From positions 7,861,036 through 7,925,035 of the forward strand of contig OX335643.1 in the NCBI GenBank assembly GCA_946894095.1: a DNA stretch of 64,000 nucleotides, written 5' to 3'. Position numbers and translations under genes: made by a program. Below the pieces are notes generated by a model that worked only from the letters and a program-made list of their open reading frames with translations, had not been told where the DNA came from and made no database searches. This document shows positions 41,461 through 54,061 of this stretch, in pieces (within the stretch, counting starts at the first letter, position 1; every line of letters starts with the position of its first letter). The DNA comes from Incurvaria masculella. Taxonomy: Eukaryota; Arthropoda; Insecta; Lepidoptera; Incurvariidae.

Positions 41461-43249
41461 TTGGCAGGCAATTTTCACTGAGTAAGGTATTATTGTTTGT
41501 TGTAACGTGTTGTAATATTTGCAAATTTGTAGTCGTAGTACCTGATAATGTTGTACGAGATGTAAGTTTTCACCGTTTCTCAAAAAATGCTCATGTCATA
41601 AAAAGAAAATGACTCCGATTTTTTTTTCTTATTTTTCCCTGGGTAGGCATAAGCTGGCCTACTACATGGTTCCCGCTTGGCCTTGGCCTTGGAGTGAAAG
41701 GAAACTCACAAATTCTCTCTCTTCAAAATGTGAGATATTAGTGCGGTCTTTGGTACATTGACTTGATTACATCGTCACGTCCATGCAGAAGTTGAGAATC
41801 TGTAATTTTCGCAAAATTGGTTCATTTTTTTAAAACACTTTATATTGTCTTTCACGTACCGTGGCAAATCAACAAATCTGTAGCTTTAACGGGTACAAAG
41901 CTTACTCATTCGTCAATGAGAAACTAAGAGTCAAGACCTATTTCAAAAGATAAATTTAAAATGTTTTTTTGCTCTCCTTCAATGTATTTTCAGATTCGTA
42001 ACTTTTGCATGAATGTGACGAAAATTACTTTTTTATATTTTATTTGTCATATTCAAGGTTGCACTTTTTGTTCCAGCACAACATATATCGAGTCAACCTA
42101 TAAGCACCACCATGACGGCTACGGCAGATGCTGTCATCTTTTTTGACAAGCTGTTCGACAGTGTCAATGGTAGCTCGTTCGATAGGGCAAAGCCACTGAG
42201 ATGTGCCGTTAAGGAGGGCAGCGGCCATCACGACTTCTGGACGGAAGCTTTAAATATATTAAGTAATACTAAGTTTTTACGAAATAATACTCCTTGTTCA
42301 GTGCCATCACTCCAAAATTGGAAAATTACCATCAGGAGTTTTCAAAAGCTTTGGATTTTTTTTAAAAGTAAGGGTATTGATCGTTTTTATGCTCGCAATT
42401 TCAACCAAGACCCAGTAGAGAACTTTTTTGGACAAATAAGAGCTTACAATTACAGAAATGTAAATCCAAGCTGCAGCATCTTCTCCCAATCATTTAAAGC
42501 CTTATTTATTTCAAATGTTTTGACTGGGCATTCAGAAAATTTTAACTGCGAGGAAGACGGTACCAAATCTTTGAATCTAGAAGCATTTTTTAAAAAGCAA
42601 TCCGATGTATCCACTGAAGCCGTTAATGTCACAGCAATGCACAGAGATACCGATTTCTCTGAAAAACCACCTTCAAATGCGCCTCTGAAAATGAATGTGA
42701 TAAAAGAAAATATAAGGACGAATGCAAAATCATTTACTGCAGGTTATGTCACTAGGAAAATATTAAAAAAACATTCCTGTAAAGTATGTCGAGAAAATTT
42801 GTTGGCAAAAGAGCCGCTGAAGGTCCATGATTGGATTTCCCACAGGGAAAGACCATATTATAAATCAAAACGCCTTTCTTATCCTAATACTCACATTGTA
42901 AGACATTTTGCTTCCTTAATAGAAACTTGCAATGCATTTCTAAATACTCGTGCTCATGAAGAAAGACTTTCACAAAAAATCAAAAATATATATCTGTCTG
43001 AATACAACTTCGACTGGTTCAGCTGCGGTGTGCATAGGGAGAAAATTATGAAGGATTTTATTATTTTAACACTCAGAATTCAAATTCACAATTGGACACG
43101 CAGCATCAATAGAATACTGAAAGGCACAGATATCGAAAGATTGAAGGATCCCCTCCCTCATATTCAAAAAATGGCGTTGGAAAAGTTTAAGAAAAGATTT
43201 AAGGGCCGAGCTCCGAAGTAGAAGTTTAATTTGTAACCAACGGAAATCG

Positions 43250-44697
43250 GCCAACGTTCAGCCCGTGCCTAAAAAGGGTGATCAATCGGACCCGGCCAAC
43301 TACCGACCCATAGCCATCACCTCTCTTCTCTGCAAAGTGATGGAGCGCATCATTAACTCTCAGTTGATGAAGTATCTAGAGAGCAATGAACTTCTCAGCG
43401 ATCATCAATACGGCTTCCGTCCGAATCGATCTGCTGGGGATCTCCTAGTATACGTCTCACATGAGATGGGCGATGCGCTCGAAAATCATGGCGAAGGTAT
43501 GGCTATCGGCCTGGATATCGCTAAAGCATTTGACCGGGTCTGGCATAAGGCACTGCTTTCCAAGCTGCCCTCTTATGGCCTTCCACCCGAGCTGTGTGAC
43601 TGGATCGCCGACTTCCTGCATGGCCGCAGCATAAAAGTCTTGGTTGACGGTTGCTGCTCCAAAGCCATGTCTGTGAATGCCGGCGTGCCGCAGGGCTCTG
43701 TGTTGTCCCCAACCCTTTTTCTGCTGCACATCAATGACCTGCTCAATTTGGGCGACATTGATTGCTACGCAGATGACAGCACGGTGCTAGCCAGGTACAC
43801 CAGTCACCAGACCGCAAGCCGGGCTGAATTGGATGACGATAGACGGCGCCTCGTTGCTAGACTCGAAGAGACCCTGGAAAAAGTTTCCGGGTGGGGTCTC
43901 CAGAACCTCGTCGAGTTTAACGCGAGCAAGACGCAGGCGTGCGTGTTCAGTGCGAAGCGAGCTCCGTTCAGTGCGGCTCCGACCTTCCAGGGAGCAACTC
44001 TACATATCGACGGCCACATAGGGATCCTTGGTGTTGACCTGACGCATGACCTTAATTTCGGACGCCATATCGAGGATAAAGCCAAGCTCGCCTCAAAAAA
44101 GCTGGGAGTCCTTAACAGGGTGCGTCAGTACTTCACGCCTGACCAAAAACTGCTTCTTTACAAGGCGCAGATAAGGTCTTGCGTGGAGTACTGTTCGCAC
44201 TTGTGGACGGCTCAGCTAAGGACCTGCTTGGCTCCCTGGACTCGATACAGCGTCGGGCCGTGCGTCTCGTTGACGACCCCGAGGTATCCCTAAATTTGGA
44301 GACCCTTCAACTCAGAAGGGATGTAGGGTCGTCTTTACCATGGAGAATGCTCGTCGGAGCTGCATAACGCTGTTCCTCCGTCCCCTTTCTACCTTTGGTC
44401 AACGCGGAACAGGGAGAAAATGCACAAATTCACAGTCGACATTCCAAAAATAAGAACTCACCGATCGTCTAGATCCTTTATCTATAGGGTCGGTAAACAA
44501 TGGAATGAACTCCCTTCCGAGGTATTTCCCCCAAATTACGACCTGGGGTCCTTCAAACGTGGTGTGAAGAAGCACCTGGCCGGCCGGCATGGTTTTCGCA
44601 GCCCCCCTGAATGTTCGAAAACCCATGGGCGTCGTCGGGCACCTTTAGGTCCTGGCGTACGCCATATGCCGCGCTTCACATAAAAATAAAAAAAAAA
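43250..44697 (+). pseudogene. 5'-truncated jockey-like non-LTR retrotransposon
   Basis: The frame 43265-44293 gives a reverse transcriptase: DPANYRPIAITSLLCKVME, QYGFRPNRSAGDLL, GLDIAKAFDRVWHKALLSK, AGVPQGSVLSPTLFLLHIND and catalytic YADD. It shifts frame near 44200, then again near 44350. The remaining C-terminus (GKQWNELPSEVFPPNYDLG) ends in GGTCCTGGCGTACGCCATAT and an A-tract. The endonuclease and 5' end are missing. It starts within 30 bp of the P-transposase stop. Insects carry many such copies, often labelled 'mobile element jockey'. Confidence 0.85.
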
Positions 44698-45878
44698 TCG
44701 CTTACCATCGCTTACGAGTGTACCACGCTACCCATATTTATAGCTAACCTTTTACCAATAATCTGAATCTTTGTTTAAATCCATTGGCATGATCCATTGA
44801 AAACAAATACTGAAACTAATAGGCAGTTTCTTAAATCTATTCTTTATTCAATTAATCTATGTAACAATTGACAATTTCTTTAGTTATTAAACATAATCTT
44901 TGCGATATTCAATGCCAATTGTGAAATTTCGTACATTCATTTATCGCTACTTTTTTTTCATCTTTTTTAATGTGTACTGTAAGGTAAAAGTCTCATGTTC
45001 TACAGGGAATTATTTTTCCAGTTAAGGTGGCTTTGTGGCTGTTATTTTACCACATGCAGTAAGAAACCATATTAATTTGATAAAATGTACTGAGCTTCAC
45101 AGGGGCTTCTATTGATCAGTTTTGAAAATGTGTCAATTCTAACCTTGTTCCTATTTTTTATCTTCTGATTCTGCGATAATAATAATAAATAAAAAAACAT
45201 TATGATTTAAAAACAAACTTAATAATATGATTTTCCCAACATTATATCATGTTATCCGTAGTGGGATAACAATTGAATTAAATTTAATAAATCTGAAACG
45301 TTTTTTATTGTTTTCGCCTTTTCCACACAAATAGTTCATATCGCCTGTTATGTCTAATAATCACAAATTTGCTTTTTTATTTGAACGAGAATTAAATAAC
45401 AGGCACTATGAATCTTATTATTGGCAGTGAATCGATGGTATACGTATATATATTTAATATCCTAGGTAAACCCTGGAGAAAAATCTGGCGAAAGCCCTTG
45501 CCTTTCCCTACTTGTCACAATATAGGGAGGAAAAAACAACCCTCTTGGTCCCTATGTCAAATGAATTTTGCCTAGTCTGTGTCTGCCCCTCACCCCTCAA
45601 GCAGCGTTATACCCCTCGCCCTTTCACTTTCCAGTCTGTACACGCTAGTGTACTATAATAGTCTGTGTTCTATCAGTTGGTTTAGTATTGTATTTTTCAT
45701 TCGATATAAGGATAATTCTATTTGAAAACGAATAAAAGACCAGAAGCCTCATATACCAAGATTACCTATCTAGCTCCATGCTGTTCGAGATGTTCACCTA
45801 AACTGTTCGTTCCAAAAGTGAGGTTATGTCCTTGGTGCCTGTTGCCCGCTCAAGGGTTCGCTTCTGTAATGCGCTAGG
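44698..45878. other. Upstream region of the zinc-finger gene
   Basis: AT-rich DNA with no gene or strong repeat seen. 45780-45878 is less AT-rich and probably holds the 5' untranslated region. Confidence 0.4.
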
Positions 45879-48800
45879 ATGGAATACGTTAAGAGAGAAG
45901 AGTCGGCTGCGGCGCTCTACTCAACGGTAAGATAAGTTGGCGCCAAATATCCAGCTTTATTTGTTTGGTTCCATATTCGCAGAGGGGAACAATGTTTTTC
46001 GCCATTCTTATTTATTGTTCTTTCCGATTATTATCCTACCTGAGATGAAAGATAACACGGAATCATAGTAGTCCTTTCCTACCGCAACCCGTGCAGGCGT
46101 TGTGATCCCCTCCCCTGCTTAACCTTCGTGCTATGCAAACACATCATAGCGATCTTTTTTAGATGCGATCCTGGAGTTTTGAAATGACCGTACTTGCCTA
46201 GCACGAAAAAGTATATTTTACTTAAAATTAATAATGAAAAGAACTGTAGCTGGGACTCTTGAAAATGAGATGGATGACTGTTGAATCTAAATACAAATGT
46301 AATGGAGAAGAAAACACAACGCTTGTGTATATGTCACATGAGCAATTTGAGCTCTTTTTGTCAGTTTTCTTCCCCATTAGTCACACCTTAAAATTTTCTA
46401 TTGACCCTGGTGACAGACGTCAGAAGGGCTACTCCACGAGGAGGTCTACCATCAGCAGCTAAACCTGGCCGAGGTGATCCATCTCGCCGTGCAGAACAAC
46501 CCGGCTCAGCTGCAGCACCAAAACCAGTCCTGCCTCTCCCTTCCGCAAGGGATCAGGTAACAAAATAAATACTAGCTTTTCTAATTCTTGTTGAATTAAC
46601 CCATTGTGTCAGGGAGGTAGGAAAAGCATCTTCCCACACAGTCTTCCTGCAAACTAAACAAATAATCTTAATTGATGCAACATTATGGAACATTCCCATA
46701 CCACGTGACCGATTTTAGGCCACTTTTGGACTGCACCCTGTGACTGTGTCTTGACTTATCCCCTCCTCCCCTCCGTTTCCAAATGGTATTGCAAAACTTA
46801 CTGGTGTTCAACGGGTTTATGTGGATTATATATTTTATTTAAAATCCACTTAACCACGTACGGTTTTCAAACGTACGTTGTCCGTTGCCTTTGTTGTTTC
46901 GTGTTTGTGTATCAGACCACCGCGCCGCTGTGTTTTTTAGTCTTTTTAAAATAATAACTATATATTGAAATACCACATGACAGGGTGGGATTTCAAATCG
47001 GTCACTCAGCATGGGAATGTTCCTTTACCTTAATACATTACTCAGACAGTAATGTCTAATAGTACTGCTGAGCTCACCCAAAGATTTAATATCAATGTCG
47101 AAATTTACACGCTCTAAGACAAGTCTATATTTACATATATCCCAGGTCCAATCCGACGATGATGCAGACCGTCCAGTTGATGGGCGGCCAGAGGATGAAC
47201 CACAGTCCAGGCGCTGGGCAAATGGGTCCAAACCAGGCGCTGGCGCAGCGCGGACATCTGGGCACCGTACCTCTGCCGTTTCAGATCAAATCCGAGCTGG
47301 AGGAGGGAAGTTACTACTACGACCCAATGATGCACACATATTCCAACAATCGTAAGTTCTAAGACCTCTATTTCTTAGTTTGGTTTAATAAAACAAGTCG
47401 TGCTACTGCATGTCTTCACTTGCATATCGTAAGAGGCAACCAGGGGATTAGTCTTTTTTGGTTCAGATTCCATTGAAAAGTTAGGTTAGTGTTAAATGAA
47501 CGGTTGTCAAAATGACAATAAAAATTGAACGTATTTTACTTCCAGTTGAATGTAGCCGCTCAATATAAAGAAGCTCTTTGCAAGGTACCTAGTTGCCTTA
47601 AGGTTTTTTTTGGAAAATGTCGTGATGGTAGAAATGATTAAAATATATTTTTCGGACTAAGCAAGTACGTCACTTTTTTCATTGCAAGAGGAGGCACTGT
47701 GGAAAAATTCCAAAATATGGGTACAAAGAAAGCTATTAATTCAAGTCCAGCCATGCAGTAATTATTTTTACAGCTTTATTTGTTTAGTAAATGCTTCCTG
47801 GTCCACTCTACATCCATATTACATTCGTTGAGGAGAAATCATATTAGATACTATTATGGTAAATGCTAAGATGAATGCAATTGAATCCCTCTGGACTGTA
47901 CTACTGTATATTCATCAACGAATGTTCAAAGTTACAGCTACAATAGCGGTCGAGCACGCGTCAGCCTCCATCGCTTCCACGGCGCACAGCGACGAGCCCC
48001 CGCCCGTTCAGTACGTCTTCAACGGTCACACGGGCAGCATCGAGGTGTCGACTGTGCCGCCGCCGGACGCCTATGTCCGGCAGGCGCAGTTCTTCCAAAA
48101 CTTCAGCGCAGACAGCGAAGGAAGCGCCCAGAATCTTAAGGTGCACAGACAATACGAGAACGACGCTCTTAGGGACACGTTACCCAACGAGAACACAAAA
48201 CCCATCGTGAACAAGATGTACTACGCGGGCTACGATCCCGGCAGTTACAACGTAGCGAACGACGCCGTGGACAAGAACGCCGAAGAAGAAATGTATAGAT
48301 GCCTCCTTGAAGGGGAGCGCTCCGCCGTGAAGAAGTACTTTTGTAAAATGTGCTCGGCGACTTTCACGGCTAAGAAGCGGTTGCAGGAGCATGTGAAGCT
48401 TTGCGCGGAGACGGGCGGAGAGGGTGCGGATAAAGTACCGAAGGTTCAATGCAAACATTGCCCTTACAAGTGTATGTCGGCTGCCATTTTGAAAATTCAC
48501 GAACGTACGCATACCGGTGAGCAATTTTTTTATTAGTACTTTTGTCTATTTTCAGTCCATCATTGAAGATAGTTATAACTTTGTTATTTTCTGTTTTTGC
48601 ACAGAGGTTTTGCTAATTTGGTCAGCTCAACATTGAAAATGCTTTTTCAGCTTTCAATATGTACCAGGTTTCCTGCTTAATAATGTATTCTGTGTAAAGC
48701 CACTACCTGAAACCCCAAGATATCTGAAATTCCGAAAGACTTATAGTAATTATATATGTTGCCATTGATGAAGCATAATTTCTTAAAATGAATGTCAACA

Positions 48801-50148
48801 GTCTAGATTTATCTTGATGAGAGAACCCACTGCCTCACCGGTGATAGCAAGATCACACAGCAATGGACTCACTACTCTTTCTGTGTGTGAAACAAGGTGG
48901 AAGCAGCTGGAAACACTGATCGAACATTCCATTTATGGCAGCCATAATGGTGATTTTTTCTACCTTAAATCCCATGATAAATGCTCGATTTTATGAAAAA
49001 CTTGTGCATATTGTGATGTTCCTTTAAAATCACAGGGTTTGGTTAGATGTTTTATGCTCTTAGTGGGTGTGGGTTCCAATCTCCTCGATCCTTTCATCTA
49101 TTTTACTTTAGGAAATCAAGTTAAACATCTAACTGACTGCTGTGTTTTTATTTTAACATATCACTTCAGCACACTTTCCATCATGGGAAAACATGCTTCT
49201 TAGATACACAAACGCATTCAAGTGTTTTAATATTTACTTTTTAATACTCACATTAGGTAGGTACTCCTTTGTCTAGCTCGAAAACCATTACTTTCGTCTT
49301 GCTAGCATTTAATTTCTCAATGTAACACAACATTTTCAGGCGAGAAGCCGTTTTCCTGTAACTTCTGCGACTACAAGTCGGGCCAGAAGAACAACGTAGC
49401 GAAGCACATCCTCGTTCACATGAAGGAGAAGCCGTTCCGATGCCAGTACTGCGACTACCGCTGCGCGCAGAAGAACAACCTGGTCGTGCACGAGCGGACG
49501 CACACGGGCTTCAAGCCGTTCGCATGCACGCTCTGCGACTACAAGACCGTCCAGAAGCCGAACCTCGTCAAGCACATGTACCTCCACACAGGGCAGAAGC
49601 CGTTCAGCTGCGACCTCTGCAGCTACAAGTGCGTGCAGAAGACGAATCTCACGAAGCACAAGCAGCGGCACGACAAGGGCGAGAAGACGGATTACGTCAG
49701 TAGAAATGCAAACAGGCCCTATCGACCACGTCAGAATTCGTTCAAGTGTCCGTTCTGCCCGTTCAAGTGTGTTCGCAAGTCGGGATTGGATAAGCACGCT
49801 CTCTACAAACACCGTGCAGACGTCGGGTCGGACCCGGTTCCATCTGATTCGGTTGTATATGTCGTGTCGGACCCAGCGTACGCCGGAGAGAGTCGAACGT
49901 TGTTGAAAAGCTCAGACGTTCCTGTCGAATTCGAGTGCGAACCGAAAAAGGGAGAAGCGGCGGCGGAACCCATTGAGTATCTCGTGTCGGACGGCTACGG
50001 GACCAAACGGGAGGGGGACGCCAAGATGGAAGGTAGTGACGGGAGAACCGTTGAGAACGGGATGTACGCACAGGGTTTTAAGCAGGAACAAGTGTATGTG
50101 GTCGATGTGCCTGCTTCGGAAGGGTTTTCAGCGTTGCCGCCATCGTAG
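45879..50148 (+). CDS. C2H2 zinc-finger protein, five coding exons
   Basis: Exons 45879-45926, 46417-46556, 47146-47351, 47938-48516 and 49340-50148 join in phase to 593 residues. The first is only 48 bp (MEYVKREESAAALYST) with a perfect GTAAGA donor. The N-terminal half is low-complexity (Gln, Met, Asn, Pro). From ~267 to ~485 lie seven C2H2/C2HC fingers: the first is degenerate (CKMCSATF ... HVKLC), then five in series with GEKPF-type linkers of the CxYCDYxxxxKNNLxxH kind, and one isolated after a 22-residue spacer. The acidic C-terminus repeats YVVSD/YLVSD. Presumably a nuclear DNA-binding regulator. I cannot assign an orthologue; the finger type recalls REST/ZNF64-like proteins. Confidence 0.88.
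46687..47023. mobile_element. 337-bp MITE in intron 2 of the zinc-finger gene
   Basis: Ends GGAACATTCCCATACCACGT GACCGATTTT and, mirrored, AAATCGGTCACTCAGCATGG GAATGTTCC. Non-coding interior. Confidence 0.65.
47545..47640 (+). repeat. Degenerate tRNA-SINE 3' fragment
   Basis: TTGAATGTAGCCGCTCAATA, AAGGTACCTAGTTGCC and TCGTGATGGTAG resemble the SINE tail. In intron 3 of the zinc-finger gene. Confidence 0.4.
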
Positions 50149-51096
50149 CTTTAGTGTAAATTAACTTTGTGGTAAATTATATCCAACAAAGAATTGAACT
50201 TAAGCCTATCAACTTGCGTCATAGTGCCAGGGATGATTGTATCCATCCACATGGTTGAAGGAGGACAATTTGTAACGAAAACTGAAACGTATTCATGAAA
50301 AAATCTGATAGGGGTCGGTCAGATACGTCGGGCTTTATTGAGATGGATTTTTTCAAACAGGTTGTTCATCACATAAGGATTTAGGAGGAAAGCTTATATA
50401 TTTTGTGAGAAACATGTTTTAATTAATTTCTTGCAATTTTACATTGTTTCTCGTGGAAAAAAAATTAAGTGAAATTTTCCGAGGCCCCCCTCGTAAGATT
50501 GGGTAAGATTCGGCTCGACTTCTTCCTACCAAACTCCTAATGTAATTATGGTTCTGAAAAAAAGACTACCAACATTTTTAAAACCAAGAAACATCACAAA
50601 AAGTTCTGAATTTTTAAAATATAATATTACTTTATGGCTTAGGTTATTTTTATCGTCTTTTCACATTAGAAATTCCATTTCGCTAGGTTTTTGTTTAAGC
50701 AAATGTTTAACAAATATTGACCTATAACTGTGAACGTGCAACTTGGCAGAAAGAAATTACTTTACGTTGATATGGCAGCTTGTGGATGTTGATATATGTT
50801 AGATAGACGTCGATATTGTTCAACCAGTGTTGTACATGTTTAGATATGTTCATTGAATACTCTTAGGTGTAATATATTGCATAGGTATCTCTTACACAAA
50901 AGATGAAGTAACGGAGGGGAAACAGGAAAATTTAAACAGAACCTAGTCCATACAAATTAGGAATCCAGGTAACCTTTATAGAAAATTTACAATAACATCT
51001 TTGCACAGTCTTCCCACTCTCGATTGAATTGGGAAGGCAATGTGAAATTCGGTTAATGTTTCTATAATATAATTATTTGTAGTTAGAAAGAATATT
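50149..51096. other. 3' flank of the zinc-finger gene
   Basis: AT-rich and non-coding, probably starting with the 3' untranslated region. No clear AATAAA close to the stop was noticed. Confidence 0.4.
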
Positions 51097-51099
51097 CCT

Positions 51100-51440
51100 G
51101 CGTTTAGAATTGCATACATTACACACACTGCACCCATCAGAAGAACCTCTCCGCGTTCCGTATTGCATACATACATCACACACGGCAACCATGAAAAGAA
51201 TATCTGTGCGTTTAGAATTGCATACATCACACACAGCAACCATGGAAAGAATATCTGTGCGTTCCGAATTGCGTACATCGCACACACGCCGACCATGGAA
51301 AGAATATCTGTGCGTTTAGAATTGCATACATCACACACAGCAACCATGGAAAGAATGTCTGTGCGTTCCGAATTGCGTACATCGCACATACGGCAACCAT
51401 GGAAAGGATATCTCTGCATTTGGCATTGCACTCATCGTAC
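51100..51440 (+). repeat. Minisatellite, ~51-53-bp unit, about 6.5 copies
   Basis: Unit landmarks GAATTGCATACATCACACAC, AGCAACCATGGAAAGAATAT and CTGTGCGTTTA/CTGTGCGTTCC recur at 51201, 51252, 51305, 51357 and ~51408, spacing 51-53 bp. Two sub-variants (TTTA/CATACATCA and TTCC/CGTACATCG) alternate. The phase slips prevent one long repeat protein, although several frames stay open. Confidence 0.85.
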
Positions 51441-52284
51441 ATACGGGCCCCATCCACAATTGTTTCGACTTGCTCTTGTTCTCTGTGAACTGTATCATGA
51501 CTCAAAACTGTACACAGAACATACAAAGCGCACAGGGTTGGGAGCATAGGCACTGTGTACACAAACTGTCTGTCATCGAACTGTCATGATGCTTGGTTGC
51601 TCTGTGGTTTTCTGGTCACGTGCGGCATGATAGCCATTGACACATATCGCCTGCTCATTCGTTTCGGGTTCGTAGTGTTAATACCTTATGCATATCAATT
51701 CGCAACACTTGTTTGCACTCTGCGCGGTGTGTAGCGCATGCAATTCAGAACATGGGGTAAGTGAGGGAATGTTTTTAATTCTTCATAAAAACATCTTTTT
51801 TTATTGAAACATTGATGCCAGAACATTATTTCTTTTTAGTGGTTAGTTTTATTTTTTAGTTGTGTAAATGAGTGTATGCTTAATTTAGGGTAAAGAAATG
51901 AATTGTCTTTTAAACGAATCTTTACAAACGAACATAACAAGTTTTAATATACAGTTGCCTTCTTTTGGGTCTTTACATGGGGAAAAGAGACAAATTCGAG
52001 ATCCCTTTCTGTCGTACATTAAAGTAAAAGGGACTGAAATATTTTCGGTCAATAGTAAAAATTAATTGCACTTCATTGCTCGCGAAACTTTGCTTGCTGG
52101 TTCAAGCTCAGTTTTGCGCGATACTTCAAACTAGCATCTCTTTACAGTCTCATTTCTTAAATGACTTCACCCATGTCTATTTATGCATGTGATTTAAAAA
52201 TAGAACCTTGCTGTTTTTTTTTGAGGTTGGCTTATATTTTGAACGGCTCCTTGCTCAATGTGCTAAGGTCAATTACGTCACGAA
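51441..52284. other. Intergenic, nothing recognised
   Basis: No coding or repeat signal that I can support. Confidence 0.35.
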
Positions 52285-52430
52285 TGTACGTTGTTTCATG
52301 GTTCAGAACTGTAACGTTTACAACTGTCGGTTAAACAAGCTCACTCCCGTTGGTACTATCGCATTAGATGAAGAAATGGTTGGAGCGGGAATAAAAAATA
52401 GTCTGTTTTCCATCCAGTTTATTACTTGAA
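52285..52430 (+). repeat. Degenerate tRNA-SINE copy
   Basis: TTTCATGGTTCAGAACTG, GGTACTATCGCATTAGATGA and TTTTCCATCCAG preserve the order of the SINE body. Confidence 0.45.
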
Positions 52431-53129
52431 CAAATTCTGCTTCCTTCCTACAATTCCTACAATAAATAGTCAACACTCGCTGGTTGATGGACTATTTATT
52501 TGTAAACGAAATATAATTTTTCTTACTGGATTCGCCTTCTTGATGTCAATGAAGAGGTTACGAAAGTCGTTTTGAATACGAAATCAGGTGATATTAATCT
52601 TAGTATACTATTGTGTTTGTGTGTAATCTTTTTATGATTTATAATTTTTTAATTATAGTGCTTTTACCAATGATTATTTCATTTACCTATATACAAAAAA
52701 ATAATTCATCAAGCTAAGATGTTCAGTAAATAACCGTATAAAATATGAAAAATAAACTACAGAAAAATAGACACAGCCATTTTACAGTTTTGTGGCGACC
52801 AGAAATTTAGTTTGCCTAGTGACATAAAATTTATACTACCATCATGCCTGATTGCAATGGGTATGACGATATGGTTTGGACATATGGACCATGTAACTGA
52901 TGAAATAATAACAAAATAGATTTATAAAGCACCGAAATGTATAAGCATTTCGTATAAGTCATGTCCACAGCACCCGTAATCGTTAAGTGTGTATGAAAGA
53001 TGCATGCCTGTTTACATGAGAGAATATTTTACCGTTTTATGCTGTATGGGTTCCCGCACGTAAAAATAATACAATTGGGCCTACTGCATTTCTTCCCGTG
53101 CATGTCATTAAGAGCTGAATGAGGGATTC
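52431..53129. other. Intergenic, nothing recognised
   Basis: AT-rich, no open frame or repeat that I can support. Confidence 0.35.
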
Positions 53130-53340
53130 GTCGTTGATGGTTCGGATTCCAAGTTAAACATTAGTTCCTCTTACTAGGTGGTAGGCTTAATCCAGTCTGG
53201 GGTGATACCATCACATTTAATGAACTAAGGTAAAAGCTGCAATTAAAATTGTCCATGTGTTCCATATAGCTTAATGTAGCCATGCAATATAAAGAAGGTC
53301 CTGGCATGGTACCTAGTTTCCATGAGACATCACATAAATA
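53130..53340 (+). repeat. tRNA-SINE body
   Basis: CTTACTAGGTGGTAGGCTTA, GGGGTGATACCATCACATTT and GAAGGTCCTGGCATGGTACC. The tRNA-like head is missing. Confidence 0.65.
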
Positions 53341-53449
53341 AAATGGCGCTCTCATCTCTGGCTACCCCTCCGGCGAAACGGCGTGATCTGAATATATAAG
53401 GTGAGTTTATATTAATCTACAAGCCTTATAGGGTTGATTCAGTACCTGA

Positions 53450-53792
53450 GCCGGTAGTCTAAGTTGTCACCTAAATTGGCGTTACGGCAAACCGATCGAC
53501 TGGCGTTTTCAAATGTATGGAGAAATTGAAGAGCGCGCGCAGCGGGCGTTAAGCGAACTAACATTTGCGAGTCCGAGCTTGATTTGACAGCTTACTCAAC
53601 GTTGCCGTAAATACGTCGACGTTGCTGTTTACGTCCACTCCGCGTTTTCATACAAATCGGAAGTTTGACTTTGACAGCTTGAAGAAGTAAAACCACAGAA
53701 TATCTAGTAAAAACTTGTATGGAGTTTGGAGAAAACGCCAGTCGATCGTTTTGCTGTAAACGCCAATTTAGGTGAGAACTCAGACAGACACT
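53450..53792. mobile_element. 343-bp MITE nested in the foldback arm
   Basis: CTGA at 53446-53449 and 53793-53796 flank inverted ends that include TCACCTAAATTGGCGTT and CGATCGACTGGCGTTTTC. Copy 1 of the foldback shows the uninterrupted site. A half copy lies at 57568-57680. Confidence 0.75.
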
Positions 53793-53919
53793 CTGATTTA
53801 GAACAACTTTTGCTAAGAATGTAGGTATGTAATTTTTTTTGTTCCATTTAAATTTTTGAGAAATTTATACATTACATTCTTCCCAGTATTGTCAACAACT
53901 TTTGCGAAGAAACTATGTA

Positions 53920-54061
53920 CAGTCGTTTCCTATCAAATGTATACACTGGAAAGAGAAGGAATTCCTAAGTCCCTTTTACTCTATGGTTGACGTCAGCATG
54001 TCAGAAAGAGACCTCCAATTTGTCTCTATTTCCGGTGTATAGATTTCAGACGAAACGACTG
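53920..54061. mobile_element. 142-bp MITE, TA target, nested in the foldback arm
   Basis: Perfect termini CAGTCGTTTC / GAAACGACTG, flanked by TA at 53918-53919 and 54062-54063. The empty site TATGTACCTATCGG is present in copy 1 near 39288. Mariner/Tc1-like by its TA target. Confidence 0.85.

Larger units (their letters stand above)
37998..43221 (+). pseudogene. THAP9/P-element-type transposase gene, catalytic middle missing
   Basis: Exon 37998-38304 encodes an N-terminal THAP zinc finger (CCVSGCNSVKPDVHLFCFP ... WLRTL ... VCVKHF), a sequence-specific DNA-binding fold. In-phase exons follow at 38944-39042 and from 40291. Exon 40532-40690 resembles the start of the 40291 exon (DAPLPP versus GAPLPP), as if duplicated, then runs into a stop or frame change before ILPEKIKKMKVRNCTKVLS. 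The last exon, 42077-43221, is the C-terminal transposase part with NQDPVENFFGQIRAYN, the block bearing the third acidic residue in P-type transposases. The RNase-H core between them, roughly 300-400 residues, is not found; that space holds MITE and SINE insertions. Probably a dead P-type transposon, though the THAP exon could still be used. Confidence 0.75.

Noticed and set aside
49336..49812. 158-residue minus-strand ORF opposite the zinc-finger exon
   Set aside because: It is the antisense shadow of GC-biased finger codons; the plus strand has clear C2H2 motifs.
51100..51440. CRISPR-like regular repeat
   Set aside because: The units are contiguous without unique spacers and the genome is eukaryotic, so this is a minisatellite.
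51163..51562. ORFs of 111-151 residues over the minisatellite on both strands
   Set aside because: Open because the repeat unit lacks stops in several frames; the unit length varies, so no coherent repeat protein results.
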